Positions 44,601 to 57,900 of a DNA stretch of 64,000 nt are shown piece by piece; the stretch's first letter is position 1; every line of letters starts with the position of its first letter. The position numbers and the translations under genes were made by a program. This stretch comes from Panagrolaimus kolymaensis (Eukaryota; Nematoda; Chromadorea; Rhabditida; Panagrolaimidae): contig JAJQJQ010000009.1 in the NCBI GenBank assembly GCA_028622995.1, positions 2,046,001-2,110,000 of the forward strand, written 5' to 3'. Below the pieces are notes generated by a model. It had not been told where the DNA came from, searched no databases, and saw only the letters and a program-made list of their open reading frames with translations.

Positions 44601-47600
44601 AGCCATCGCCGCAGCCGCTAATGAAAATCTGCTTTTTTATTTAATTTACTTTTCTTCGAAATCATTATCCCCATCATCATCCGCAGCTAATCAAAGAATC
44701 AAAGCTTAGGCTGGCTTATTTAGTTGTTTGTACTTTTTTGTTTGCTTGCTTACTTTCTTTTCGGTTTTCCAATAATTTGGATGATCTCATCTTTTTTTTA
44801 AATTTTATTATTTTTTTAAACTCAAAAAGCATTAATCAACAAAAAAAAAGAAAAGTAATAAACAAAAAAGTTTTTATTTACAACTAAAACTTACCACAGC
44901 AGTGGCTAGCTAATAAACAATATTTCAAAATAACAGAGCTGCAGTTTTGTTTTTTTTCCTCAAAAAATAAAACTTAAAAGATCGGCAGACAAAAAAAGTG
45001 GAGTAAAAAAACTCAAAAACAAAACAATAAAGTTTTTGCTTTTGTTTATATTTTTCCTCTCTTCCACGGTTGCTGATAAAAGTTTCGAAAAAAAAATCGA
45101 AGGCAAAAATAAGTTTTTTTACGATACACCAAAATTTTTTTCATCGACGATGAGAGAGATTATTAGAGATAGGAGTTATTTTAAACGACAACGTTTAGTT
45201 GGTCAAGTCGACGACGACAGCTGTTTATTACATTTATTTTTTTTCTTAAACATATCACGTGAAAAGTTTTGAGATGCAAAAGCATCGTCAAATGTCATTA
45301 GAAAAAGTTCAAAGTACCATCAAAAAGACGAAAATAATACTTTCTTGAAGCTTATGGCTTATTTTTAGTCATCGATGCTGCTGTTGACGAGAATAGAGAG
45401 TCAAAGAAGAAGAAAGAAGCGATGAGAACGAACAAAGTGCAAATTTCTTATATAAATTTAAAAATATATAAAGTTTAATCTTAATTCTTTTTGAGTCTGT
45501 GAGTGTATGTTAAGGGCAAAGAGGAAGGAAGTGTGTCTATTGTTTGACCTCCATTAATTTTTTTTAACGACAATTAAAGCGATTAGGCGCAATTTAATTC
45601 TAATTCGTGCTTCTTTTTTATTTTTTTATCAAAAAATAAAATTGTGTGTCTTTTAATTTACAGTACCCGGAAAAGAAAAAAAAGAATGTCACGTGCGAGA
45701 TAAAAAATTTTTTTTTTGTTTGAGAGGTCAAAGAAAAAAAATAAATATATGGGTATGGCAACTATAATATTAGTGGAGAGTGATTTGATCAATGGTGTAA
45801 TAAAAACATTAAAAAATGCCAATGGAATAGAAAAAATGTATTTACTTTTTTATCGCATTATTTTTTTTTGGTTTATGAGACTACAGGAGACCAGAATCAA
45901 AGGCACCGGCACTAATCCTACCTTTTATTTATATCCCAAATATGGCTTTTTTAAAATAAACTAAACTAACTCGAAAAAAACAAATAATTAACTAACCTTT
46001 TGTGTGGCAGAGCAGCTTCTTCAATCAGTGAAGTATGCTCTAATTGTCGACATATCTGATCCACAAGCATTGTGTATAATTGACAACCGTCAGGTGATTC
46101 AACGTAATATCTTTCAGAAGGTCTGAAAAATTTTGATGAAATTTAAAATACGTAAATTGGCAAAAAATTAAATTTCAAGACGATAGAAACGCGATAGGTA
46201 AATCAAAATCAAAAGACAGTAAGAAAATAAGATAGTAAGGACACAATAGTAAAAAGACAAAAAAATTGCTGGACCACAAACACAAATTTTTTTCCTTTTA
46301 AAAGTCCAAACCGGAGAAGCAAAAACGTTTCACGAAAAAAAGCTTAAACCTTTTTTGGACAGAAACAATTTAAACAAAAAAAATAGTTTGCCTTTTATTT
46401 TGCTTTGTTTTAAACTTATTTATTAAAGCTTTGGCAGCAGAAGAAATATTTTAAAAGAATTTTTTAATTTAAGCAAAAAGAACAAAATTTAAATTTCTTC
46501 TTGCAAATAAAATTTTAAGAACAAATTGCATTTTAAAAGAGACGCAAATTTGATTGAAAACAAAAAAAAGAGAAAGAAAAAGCAAACGAACCCAAAAACT
46601 GATATATATTAAATAAAAACATTTTAAAAAATTCCAGAAAAAAAAATTTAAAGAGAGAAAAAATTAAATTAGCTTGCATTTATTTTTATTTTTTTCAACG
46701 TGACTTTAAACTAAGTAACTACCTCTAACTCAATACCAAAAAGAAATTGAGGAGTTAAATCTATCTATTCTATCCAATCTCTCGCCATAATGTCTGCTGC
46801 CTCAATTTTTTCATCTTTCATTTCATTAACTTTTGACGACTAATAAGTCTCACGGTCCGATTTGACTAAGTCTTTTTTTTTTTGCAAGCGCGACCGACGA
46901 CGGCCGTTATTGCTGCTGCTCCTCCCTTAAACTCCGCCCCTTCCAAGAATAAAAAAAAAGCATCATTTTTACCTCGATTTTTTTTTTGCTGTTGTTTGAA
47001 GAAAAAAAAATAAGACGACGCAAAAAGAAAAGTTAACTTGTCTTGTTTTTTTTTGTCTGATGTGAATGTTCATTATCTATCTAACTCAATGAGTGTGTGA
47101 AAATGAAAGAAAAATTATTTTTGATGCAGCAACTAAAACAATAGAAATGAAAATAGACAGCAAGAAAGAGTAAAAAAATAATGAGGCAAAATAAAAAAAG
47201 AAGAAAGATAGGTGTAAGTTATCGAACACAAACATACATATACACCCTCGTGGTAAAAAGATCATTTTCGATTTTGCTTCTTTGCTCTTAATTTTTGTCT
47301 CACTTTTATACCTTATTTTTTGTTTGAGAAATAAAGACAAGAAGCGTGAGAACAAAAAACTAGAACAAAAGCGAAAGAGAAAAAAAATGATGCAATTAAT
47401 TTAACTTTTTTAACTTTTTTTAAACCCAACCTCCAATCTCCAACCCACTCACCTTAAACATGAATGACGATGAGGAGAATTTGTTGCTGAATTAGAATTT
47501 GATGGATTTGTTGGTGGTAATTTATTTAGGGCTTGAATCATTTCTCTCATTCGATGAGTTTCACCAAAAATATCGCCAGTTTGTAAATGTTGTAATTCGG

Positions 47601-50600
47601 ATGGAGAACCAAATTGGGATGCTCGACGTACAATAACCTAAAAATAGATTTTATTCTATTTTATTTTTGTTGTTTGTACTCAAAAATAATCAATTTTTTT
47701 ATGTAGCAGACGACACGAGGAAAATAATAATAAAAATAGAAAAAACATTAATTATTGAAAATTTGATAAATTGATCTTTTGATCAACGACTAGTAATAAA
47801 TAAAGTAGCTGCTGCTCAGCTCGTTGTTGTCGATCGAAAAACAAACAAATAACTAAAGGAGACGAAGAAAATAATATAATTTTCAATAACGCGAAAAGTT
47901 GCAAAAAAGAGATAAAATTTTTTGCAGCAATTAAAATTAATTTTGCTGCTGCTTCAAATAATATTTTTCAAGTTCCAATGAATGAATGAAAAAAAAAAAT
48001 AATGAGAAAAGAAAAGCTTGTTTATTAGGGAAAAATTTGGAAAAAATGGCGATAAAATCATTCTATAATAATAATAACAATAATTTTGAAAAAAATAGTA
48101 GTTTTGACTGCAAAAACACCAAAAATTATGAAAGGGTCTATCGCAAGCATCAAGTGGCATTATTATTCTTGGGGTCAAGTCCAAATGTTTATTTAAGAAA
48201 TATATGTACGATTTCAAAATGTCAAATTGAACTTTTAGGAACAAAAAAATGACTCATTTAACTAATATCCGGGACCTTTAGTCTTCGTCATTCTAAAAGT
48301 TTGCGGTTTTAGGGTTATTTTTAGATTCATAAAATTTCGAATCATAAAAACTGCATTTTTATTTACGTGACATTTTCAACTGTTTACCACAAATAATTTT
48401 AAAAGTGCAACACCACTTATAATAATTAAATTAGATACCCAAAGTTATTATTATTAAAAACAAATCCTTTGCATTAAAGAATAACAAAAAACAAAAAACC
48501 AAAGAAACCGAAAATCGAAACACTCCACCCATATTATTTCTTTTTGAAATTTAAAATACAAAACATAAAATCAACGACAATAGATAGACTTAAATATTTT
48601 TGTTGTTGGTAATGGTAATTTTAATTTTATTAAAACAAAAAAGCAAGAAAAAATGGTTCACGTGTAGAACGAAGTCTAGAAAGTCAAGTCTCTTGAGAGA
48701 GGGTGACAAGCTAATAAGCTCTTAAGCTGCTTGTTGCTGCAGTTGCTCTTCAGGCGACCGAAGACCTCTTTAAGTACAATCTCGTTGACTTTAATCTCAC
48801 CCTATCTCTATCTTTCGAAGAAACAAGAAAAATTAGTGTTCAAGAAAAAAAAAGAAAGCAAGAAAAAAGCAGCAAATGAACTTTTTCTATACAAAAAAAA
48901 ACAAAGATTTAAATTTGTTTTTTCATTTTCAATTTTGATTTCAATATATATTATTTGCTTTTTTGCTAAATTTTATAAACACCAAAGGAAAAAACAAAGT
49001 TAGTTAGTTGACACAGAAAAAAAAAACTTGATCATTTCTTGTAAAAAAAAAATTTTTTATGTATGTTTTTCCAGATAGAATCAACGACGATGAAACTTTA
49101 AACGATCATTTCCTTACAAAAAACAAAACAAAACATATTTTTTTTATTACGAAGTAGAGCATCAAAGCAGAAAAGCAAAAACAACTTCTATCCTTAAAGA
49201 ATAACTAAAAATATTTTTTTTCTTCTTCAAATTTTGAAACCCATTTTTTATTAGTTTATTTTTTTTGTGTATGTGTTTTGTTTTGGTGGCAGCGCGCATC
49301 GTGTTTCAGACTATTTATTTTTTTAGTTAGATTGTTGCTTCCTTTTTTTAACAACAAAAAACCTAAAAAAAGAAAAAAAACCCATGGATGTTATTTGTTA
49401 TTGGCTAAAAAAAGTGCGTTGGAGTAATTTTTCAAATTCTTAATTCTGGTTTAATTGGAATCATTGGAATCATTAGAATCAAAATTCTTTTCTTTTTTTT
49501 CATCAGTTTTTTCAACTCTTATTTTGCGGTCAGTATATTATCAAAAAAAAATTTGTTATTGTTATGTATTTTATTAAACTTGTTTATTATTGAACCAATC
49601 AACTCATGTTTTTAAAAAAAAATTTTCTTATAATTCCATTGCAAAATTATACGTGTGCATTGCGTAATTTTTTTTATAGCGCTAGCAACAAACAACTATC
49701 ATCACGTTGATCAAGATAATGATGCAGTGAAGAAAAAAAATGTTTGATGAGCATGAGACTAAAACATTTAGGTGTGGGAAAAAAAGTCTATTTGCAGAAG
49801 CAAGAAAGAAAAATGTTAAAAACTGGTTTTGAAGTATTTTATTTATACTTTAAAGATATCATCCAAAAAATTTATGGCTTTTAAAAATCCGTAAAAATCA
49901 TTCAATCTTTATTTTTAAAAAATAAGATTCTTGCGCTTAATTTGCATCGATTTTGCGTTTTTTTATATTCAAAAAGTTTAATTTGTTTTAATTCTTCTTT
50001 TTTTTCATTCACGTGGCTGCTGTATCAACTTTGTCATCTTAAAATATGTGTGTTAATTTTTTGAATGAATTTAATACTATACACGTCAAAGAATAAACAT
50101 GCATGTGACAGTGATAAAATGCACGCAGACTTTAAAAAAATTCGTTTACTTGCATTGCAAGCAAGCAGGCGATAACAAGCCAGCCACCAGTCGATGATGA
50201 GAAAAAAAGGTCAAAGGTCTCTGAGAACTTTAGGTCAGCGTGTGAGTGAGTAAACGAATGATACTTTTTTTTTTATATAGAAATAAACGAAAATGCACGT
50301 GAATAGTATAATGTCAGTCAGCAGCTCAGAAAAAAAAACGAAGGAGAAAAAATACTTAACCAAATGACTTGGATTAACTGAATGGAGTTGAGTGATTAAG
50401 ATAAGAACTTTTGATGGGACTGATGAGAAAAAGTGTTTGTGTTTTTTTCTTTTTCATAGACTTTAAAAATCAGCAAAAAAAAAGCATAAATAACATTATT
50501 TTTTTAAACGTGTGCTATTAATCAACAACAACTCAATAGCAAAAACAAAAAAATAGCATCGGCGCATATTATTTCTTATTTTTATTCTTTGAAAAAGGTA

Positions 50601-53007
50601 TTAGCAGGCGTTTGTGATAATAATCATTTTTATTGATAGCAACTTTTTTCCTCTCTTTTTTGCTGCTGCTGTCTCCCATGCACACGCTACTCATTTTTTT
50701 TTGCTTTTCTTTGCTGTGTTTTATTTTTAAACACTCAAAACGAGTTAAAAATCAAAGTAAAGAAAAAAAAGATGCTATTCACATGTTTTCTTCTTTCTAT
50801 CTTTTGTTTTATTCCGTATCAAATAAATTAAAAGAAGAAGAATAAAGAGTAAAAGAAAAAAGAGTTCAAAAGACAATCGACTGACTTCGAGTTAATCGAC
50901 TTTAATTTTAAAAAAAAAAGCACGCGTGCCACTCACTACCTTATACCTATTTTCTCTGAGTTTAGATTATTTCTTTTTTTTTTAGTACACATGTTTTATT
51001 TTTGTTTTTGTGTTGTCGTCGTCGTCGATTCGATTTGTTATCACCGCCAACTCATCGTACTTTCATTCACATGAGTCGGGGGTTAGAAAAAAAATTAATG
51101 AACAAAAAAAAATTTGTGCAATGAATAAAAAAAATTGCTTACAGTTCCACGAGAAATTAAAAATATTCTTCCAACTAATTGATTTGATGTCACTTCAACT
51201 TTGTGCTTCCATTCTTCTAAAGTTGTTAAATCCGCCATTAAATGTAAACAATTATCAGGAAAATTAGAAAAATGTCGACATCTGTAAAAACAAAAGTTCA
51301 ACTTAATACTTTTGTGCTTTGATTCAACAACGTCACAAATATTTGAATTTTTTAAATTTTTTTCTACGTTTTCGAAAAGGCTTAAACCTACGTTTAAGAT
51401 TTTAAAAAAATGAAAGAAACTATTTCACAATTAAAAACGACGAGACAAAAAGGCGTCATTTTTGTTTCTTTCCTCCACAAAAAATTAAAATCCTCTTGGT
51501 CAACAATAAAAAATATTTCTAAGGTTTAAATTAAAGCTTTTTTATATTGGCCAATTGTCTTTGAAGGTTTAAAAAAGGTTTTAAATTTAAAATAAATGGA
51601 ATTTTTTTCAAACGTAAAAAAACGTAATTGTAACATTTTTTAATTCTATTCTGAAGTTTGGCTTTTTTCTTTGAAAGCCCACATTAATAAAAAAATAGGG
51701 ATCAGACAAAGTTAAAGTTTACTTTTGGTCTGAACCGAAAAAAAAAGTTTCGAAAGAATTCAATGACGGAAAAGAAAAAAAATCTACATACAAAGAAAAA
51801 AACTTTTTTAGGGATGCAAAAATGTTGCAATGTTTTACTTACCGCTTAAGCGAAGAATAAACTGAATTGTGTTTGGATGTGGCTGCATTCACATTGATTG
51901 AATGAAATATTTTTCTTTCTATTGCCCAAACTCGACATGGAGTTAATGCTAAAAAATAATATGTGTTACAGATTTTTTTAGTTTTTTTTTTTCATAGTCT
52001 TTGCAAGTTGCAAGTTGCATCAAAAAGAAGCTTATTATAAAAAAAAGTTATGTATATTGTTTCTTAAGTTTTCTGGTTTTTTTAAGGAAAGAATTGATGC
52101 TTTTATTTTAGCCTGTCGGAACGCAGAAAGAATAATGATTTACACAAAGAATTTGTGTTTGCAGCTTTTTTTTTGTTTAGTTTTGCAAATAAAAAACTGA
52201 ACGTTCACGGTTCGCTTTTTTTTCAGGAAACAATGTATAAAATTAAGTAGGCGACAATATCTAAGGTCGATCAAAGTCTGTTGTCTCAAAAAGAAAAAAC
52301 AAAGTAGAATTTTTACCTTTTACTGTGGCAGTTCTCTCACAATGATAAAGAATTGCAAGTTCCCCAAAAACGCATGGAGCTTCCATAATTCGTAAAAATT
52401 GAGCGTCCTTGGAGACTTGAACTCGACCTTCTAAAAAATTAAGAAATTAAGAAAAAATTTTAATCACATTAATTTTTTTTTGAATTTTATTTACCTTCAA
52501 GAACAAATAATTGTGAGCCGTGCTCTCCCTGGCGAATTATAGTGGATTCTGGGGCAGCTTCCAATGGATACATTGACTGTATAATTTCATCTATTTGACT
52601 TTGTTCAAGTTGGCATAAAAATTCATTCACCAAAAACGCTGACTCAATAATGTCACGCGTTCTAAAAAAAGATAGCACAAAAATTAAAATAATAGAGAAA
52701 AAAATTTGCATATATTTTTTAAAAAATCGGTCCCAAACCGAAAATTGATAGTAATTCATTTTAAGTATATAAAAAAAGATAGTAATGAAAAATGACAAAA
52801 GTGCAAAACTAACTTTTGATCTTTTTGAATAATTTTATGAGATGATTTAGTTCCAGTTTCAGCGGAAACAGCAATTTTTCGAGCATGAAATAATTGACGA
52901 AACCGTTGAACTTCAGTTTTCAAGCTCGCTATCATTTCGTCTCTAAGAATTATTTCTTCAAGCAACTTTTCTCGAGAATAATGGGACATATCCATTGGAG
53001 AATCCAT
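41616..53007 (-). CDS. divergent cGMP-dependent protein kinase (PKG)
   Basis: Ser/Thr kinase of the AGC group. Nine coding exons, 5' to 3': 52814-53007, 52495-52661, 52317-52430, 51843-51948, 51143-51281, 47453-47637, 45997-46122, 42021-42641, 41616-41961. Phases agree, 665 aa. The N-terminus has a short coiled coil and a pseudosubstrate-like RKIAVSAE. Cyclic-nucleotide domain A keeps its binding cassette (FGELAILYHCERTATV). Domain B is degenerate: FGETHRM lacks the RTA motif, and an Asn/Ser-rich stretch follows. The kinase has LGIGGFGRV, FALK, YRDLKPEN, DFGFAK, FCGTAEYVAPE and the AGC tail ending WDFDF. Three introns are 1.3-3.5 kb, unusual here. The kinase exons can also be reached from an alternative first exon at 42692. 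Similar in plan to EGL-4/PKG-2, but I do not assign an orthologue. Confidence 0.9.
42692..42915 (-). CDS. alternative first exon of PKG: kinase-only, hydrophobic N-terminus
   Basis: ATG 42913-42915 opens a 74-codon frame ending in a GTGAGA donor. A 50-bp intron (42642-42691), the usual size here, leads in phase 2 to the acceptor of the first kinase exon, the same acceptor used from exon 45997-46122. The encoded segment has a hydrophobic stretch (WIINIISFYLFYGVNLIVNN, then a second run), then a strongly basic juxtamembrane part (GGKRRRLRRGLI). It then joins NEDLSQIELADLK of the kinase domain. The predicted isoform would have about 74 + 322 residues, without pseudosubstrate or cGMP-binding domains, and would probably sit at a membrane. 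This rests on open frame, phase and splice sites; no transcript evidence. Confidence 0.6.
42916..45996. other. long PKG intron, 5' part
   Basis: Rest of the 3.35-kb intron upstream of the alternative exon. It holds low-complexity A/T, CATCATC and AAAAAG stretches. If the alternative exon is real, its promoter lies here; no motif can be named. Confidence 0.45.
46123..47452. other. PKG intron
   Basis: A 1.3-kb intron, A/T-rich, with no additional exon I can support. Confidence 0.5.
47638..51142. other. long PKG intron
   Basis: A 3.5-kb intron with low-complexity sequence and several Lys/Phe-rich chance frames. It may hold regulatory sequence or another promoter, but nothing specific is seen. 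Confidence 0.5.
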
Positions 53008-54725
53008 ATTTAAGTTGATGTTTTTGATTTTTGAGGATAAACAAACAAATAAATTACACAAAATATTAAAAAAATAAATAAGGAGGAAAGATGACAAAGA
53101 TGTGTCTAAAAAACACAACAACGTTTTATCATTTGTCTTGTAAATTTTTTTTCTCTAAACAATGCCATAAAAAAATATAAACACGCCTTTGTGGAATTTA
53201 TGTGTCAAAAAGTATAAACATCTTTTTCGTTGGTTATGGTTTAGAGGAACCAGAAAAGAAAACAAAAATAATCACAAGCCAAGAAACAAAAAAACAAGAA
53301 AACGGCAGAAAAAAAATACTCAAAAACTCGAAAAAAGATTTCCACAACCAAAAAAAACCCTTGAAAATCCAAAATCCAAGGCGCCACTCAATTTTTTTTT
53401 TATTTTTTAGGCATCAACCCATATTTTTTTTTTTGAAGAAGCAAAAAACTCAAAATAAAGCATCTTTAGCTTATTTTTTTCTCCTTAAAAGTGTGAGTAA
53501 AAAAAAAAAGATGCGGCGCCACAAATAAAATACTGAAGAAAGCTATGAGAAGCGCAAAAAACAATTTTCACAAAGTCGACTCAAGTAAAAAAAGCTGCAA
53601 AAAAGCGCAGAGCCCATATCTTTTTTTTCTTAAGCAGCATTTTGGGATCAATATCGACGACGACAGTATCCTCAAGAGAATTCCACATTAAACAACATCG
53701 ATGTTGTTGCTATTGCCGCCGACCGAAAATTTAAGAAAAGAAGTAAAAGATATTGCATTTTTTTATTTTTTTTATTTAAAAACTGTTGTCTTTTATTTTT
53801 AAATAACAAAAAAAAACGACCCTATTAAAATAAATAAAATTGAGAATTGAGTTTTTATCACAAAAGAGAGTATTTCTTTTTTTAAACGATGGATGTGAAA
53901 TTAAACGAAAAAAAAGCTCAGCTTTTCAACGACAAAAAAAACAAGATGGTCTCCTTATTTTATTTATTTTTTGTTTGAAGAAAAGGAAAAACGGAAATCT
54001 GAGGCGCCAAAAATCCATGCTTCCCATTAAAGCCTTGCTTGTTTGCCACCTAAAAGCCAGGTGAAAAGAAAGAAATGAAATAAGAAATTGGACACGCAAA
54101 AAATGAAAAAATAAAAGAGTAAGAAAAAAATAATAAAAAAATGCCGAACATATTTTAATGTTTTCCTCAACAACAAAAAAACAAGAAATAAATAACATTC
54201 CGAATTTCCAAAAAGCAAGCTTTGGCTTCATTAAAACGGTTTTTTTTTTCGTGAAGAAAAACAAAAATGAGAAATCTTTTTTTATTCATAAAAAAAATAT
54301 ATGCTTTAGGGAAGAAAAAACGGAGGAATTTAGTTAATCGTTTATCGACAAAATAGTGAAAGCTCTTTTTATTGGTAACGCTAAAAGTGGCTTATTCAAA
54401 TTTTACAATAGTCTAAAAAAAGTTAGACGGATAAGGAACAAAATCAGGAAAACAGCAAATAAAAATACTCTTTAAATAGATTATTCATTAAAAAAATGAT
54501 TTAAAATTATTACAATTTATAAAATAGAAAAACAAGGAATCAAGTTTTTCCTAATTCTCTTTTCTCAAAATTTTTAAGTTTGACTTTCACCTTCATTTAA
54601 AATTTAAAAAGTAAAGATAACAAAATGCAGCTTGTATTTAATAAACAAATGTGAACAAAAAATTTTAAAAAAGTGAAACATTTAAATAAACTTATAAGAA
54701 AATTTTCGCACTTTATCATTTCTGT
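53008..54725. other. intergenic upstream of PKG
   Basis: About 1.7 kb between the PKG start and the GC-rich element. A/T-rich, with no supported gene. Confidence 0.5.
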
Positions 54726-54733
54726 CTTATGAC

Positions 54734-54970
54734 CAGGCCTCTTCCTTCGGCCCGTCCAGCCCGGCCCGGCCCGGCCCGCGGGCCGGGCCGAACATTTTCA
54801 GCATAATAAAAAAAAACCAAAGGGGATACCAAGGCAAAAAAAATAGGGCCCGCGGGCCGGCCCAGGGCCGGGCCGGGCCCATTTTGGACGGGCCGAGGCC
54901 TGGCCGGGCCTGACATGGACGGGCCGAGGCCGGGCCGGGCCGGCAAAACCCGGCCCGTGGAAGAGGCCTG
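54734..54970. mobile_element. GC-rich hAT-type MITE with 8-bp target duplication
   Basis: A 237-bp island made almost entirely of GGCCC/CGGGCC runs in otherwise very AT-rich DNA. It starts CAGGCCTCTTCC, and its right end is the inverted complement (GGAAGAGGCCTG). It is flanked on both sides by the perfect direct repeat CTTATGAC (54726-54733 and 54971-54978). Eight-base target duplications with ends starting CAG are characteristic of the hAT superfamily. No transposase frame is present, so it is non-autonomous. The perfect target duplication suggests a fairly recent insertion. Confidence 0.9.
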
Positions 54971-54978
54971 CTTATGAC

Positions 54979-57900
54979 TATCCTCTAAACATTCTTATTT
55001 TGCCCCCAATAAATTCATAAACTTAGCCTAACTTTAGTAGTACATTCAAAAATCAACACGTCATCAACAATTTTTAGGAAGATAAATTATTATTTTAAAA
55101 AAATAATATTTAAAATTTTTTTAAATAAAAAATGAAACAAAATATCCTTTTGGGAATTAGAGATAAAAAAATGAAAGATTATATTTAGTAGATTTTTTTG
55201 GTGGAGAAAGTTTTGAATGTCATTCAACTTTATTTATTTATTTTTTTGTTAACCTAAAAAACCAACAAGAATGAATATAAAAAATTTGAGTACATACAAG
55301 AATAGAAGTGAAGAAGTTATTTTTAGATATAATAAAAAAGTTATGGAAAAATAAGATGAGCATTTAAGTAAAAAAAAATGGCTTTACATAAAAAGAAGAA
55401 AGGCATGTGTTAAGTTAAAAGAAAAAATAAATAAGCAAAAAACAAACGCTAATAGAGTATTTAAGAGAATTAAAAAGCCTCTGAGGTCCAATTTGCAGGA
55501 AAAAGGTAACATTTTCAGGCTAAATTTATTTTTTATGACCAAATTACAAGGAAAATATGCTTATTCTTGTCGATGATTTTCTAATTTTGAGTTTTTGTTC
55601 GTGTGTACAAAGTTTTTATAGTCACAATTTTGTAATTTTGTAATTTTGTAATAATAATTTTAGCCTCCTAAAAAAATTCTCTCTTTGTTTTTTTTCAAGT
55701 TTATGTAGCTATATTTTTTTTCCAAATCGATTTTGAGTATGATAGAAATTAATAAATATCTCTTTTTGATTCTTGGTACTATAATCTAAATATGTTGCAT
55801 ATCTTTTATTTTTCTTATTAACTTTCGAAAACCTAGTTTTGTGCATGCCCAAGTGATAAATTTTAAAGCCATATTTAATGTTTTTTTTTAAATGAAATTT
55901 AGACCCACCAGCAATGTCCTCATATTTCATTAAACTTTTAAGGATAAGGAAGTACGTGAGCATTCAAAACTTTTTTCTCGCTTGAATCTTTAAAAAATGC
56001 CTTTTCAAATGTATTCTTTTTTTTATTAAAAAAATGTATAATTGTCTTATTCATGGTTTTTTAATTTTTATGAATCAAAAAAAATATCGCTTGCCACAAT
56101 ATTGCGTGTTTAGCTCTCAGACTCCATTTTTTTTCTTCCTGCTTTAATTCATTATTGTGTTTCATTTTAAAAGCCACGACAGATGTACATCATTTTTTTG
56201 ACAAAGCCAAATCCATGAATGAGAAGCGAGAAAAGAGACAAAACTATCCAATCAACACTAATTTCTAATTTTCTGACCTTTTTACTTTCTGCAAATTTTT
56301 TGTTCACTCATTTTGTAAGAAAAAAAAAGCAAAAAATGGCGAAAGAAAGAAACCATTAGCCCCGCGAGACCAATTTAAAACTCATCATTCCAAAACAACG
56401 AAGAAAAAAAATATTTTTTACTAAATATGTTTCTTCGCTGCTGCTAGAAAATTATCTTTCCCCGAATCCTTTGTAAACCAGCATTCCCTTTTTCCATTTC
56501 TTTTGGTCATTTTTTGTTTTGTTTTAAAACTTTTTATTTTAAATTTTATTTTATTTTCTTTTTTGTTTTAGAAAAAGTTCATTCGGCTAAAGACAAGACA
56601 AAGTTGAAGGAGTCGTCGTCGTTACAACTTACTTACTTACTACTCCTTCCTTCCTATTCATTTTTGGGAGGTGCCTTTCTTTATCCTCAAAAAAATTCTT
56701 TTTTGCCGTCATTTTTTAGGCCCAAAGCCAAATATAAAAGAACAATTTTCCGCAAATTTTAAAAAGGAGGTCTATTGTTTTTAGTAAATTTAGCGGAGCA
56801 TGTTTCTAAAACTAAGCAAGTCGTTGCTGCTCCTGTAAAAATATAAAAAGTAAAAGAAAGAACTGTTTCTTTCCATTTTTTTGGAAAGAAAAAGCTTGAA
56901 TTAAAATATATTTTTGTTTGGAGTTATTCATTCACTAAAAATATGAAGATTGAATGGGAAGAAAAATGATGGTCAGACAGAGAGAGTTATTTTCGCAAGA
57001 AAGCTATTTGTCATTTTATTTTTGATGAAGTAAAAAATAAAAAATTTGCATCTGGTTATTTTTTCTTTTAATATTATTAATGTTCTTGCTTTAATCAAAG
57101 TCATAGAGTTTTTTTCTTCTGCACATTTTAGACAAATTTGTAATGAAGCTTTTTCACAAGATTAATTTTGCTAGGTTTTGATTTTTATTTCTCTCGTAAT
57201 AAAAATAATAAATAATTAAAAAATTATTGTCTTTCAAAATCCTAAACTATGATAAAGCTTTTCTTTTTCTTCATTCAAGCTTATTCTAGAACCAAGAACT
57301 CCCAAAAATTTATGCCTATAAATGTTATAGTTTAATTTTTTTTTCATTGATCGGAATATAGAATCAAAATCACCATTGAAAAGGCGTTTTTTGATTTCAA
57401 AATTTTGGTAATTCCTTTTTGATACTTATCAAACTCTGCGTCGATTGAAAAAGTCCCACTACCTTCAAAATTATATTTCTTATTTTTCTGTACTTTAAGA
57501 AACTTACCCTTAAAATGCTTGAATTTTTGCTTTTTTACACCTTTTAATTAACTTTTTGCTGTTTTTGCTTTCAAATATTTCTTTAAAAAATATTAGCAGC
57601 AATAATAATATATTCCATTTTCTTTTCCATTTTTATTTTTTTATCCTATTATATAATTATCTATGTATGTATGTATAAGCATGCATTTCCAACTGCCACC
57701 ATTTCTTCATTCACTAACATTATTTGACTGACAAGCTGCAAAAAAAAAATAGAAAAAAAATTATATATGTACACTTTTTTTTTTCAACACTGGTACCTTT
57801 TTTTCTAGTAACTACCAACCCAAAAATAAAAGTGGGCGGCGCTGCGCTGAGGATGTTTTACTTTTTTTTTTTGTGTTCACGGCTGTCTTCCTTTTTTTAT

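Noticed and set aside
52814..53121. Longer PKG N-terminus with a hydrophobic leader
   Set aside because: The frame is open upstream to 53121, but the added residues are low-complexity Phe/Leu and do not fit PKG. The Met at 53007, directly before the coiled coil, is the natural start.
54716..54946. Pro/Arg/Gly-rich open frame
   Set aside because: It is a by-product of the GGCCC repeats in the hAT MITE, not a gene.
55709..55963. 84-residue minus-strand frame, considered as a zinc-finger-like fragment
   Set aside because: It has no Cys/His pattern; its Lys/Tyr/Phe bias is expected from AT-rich DNA.
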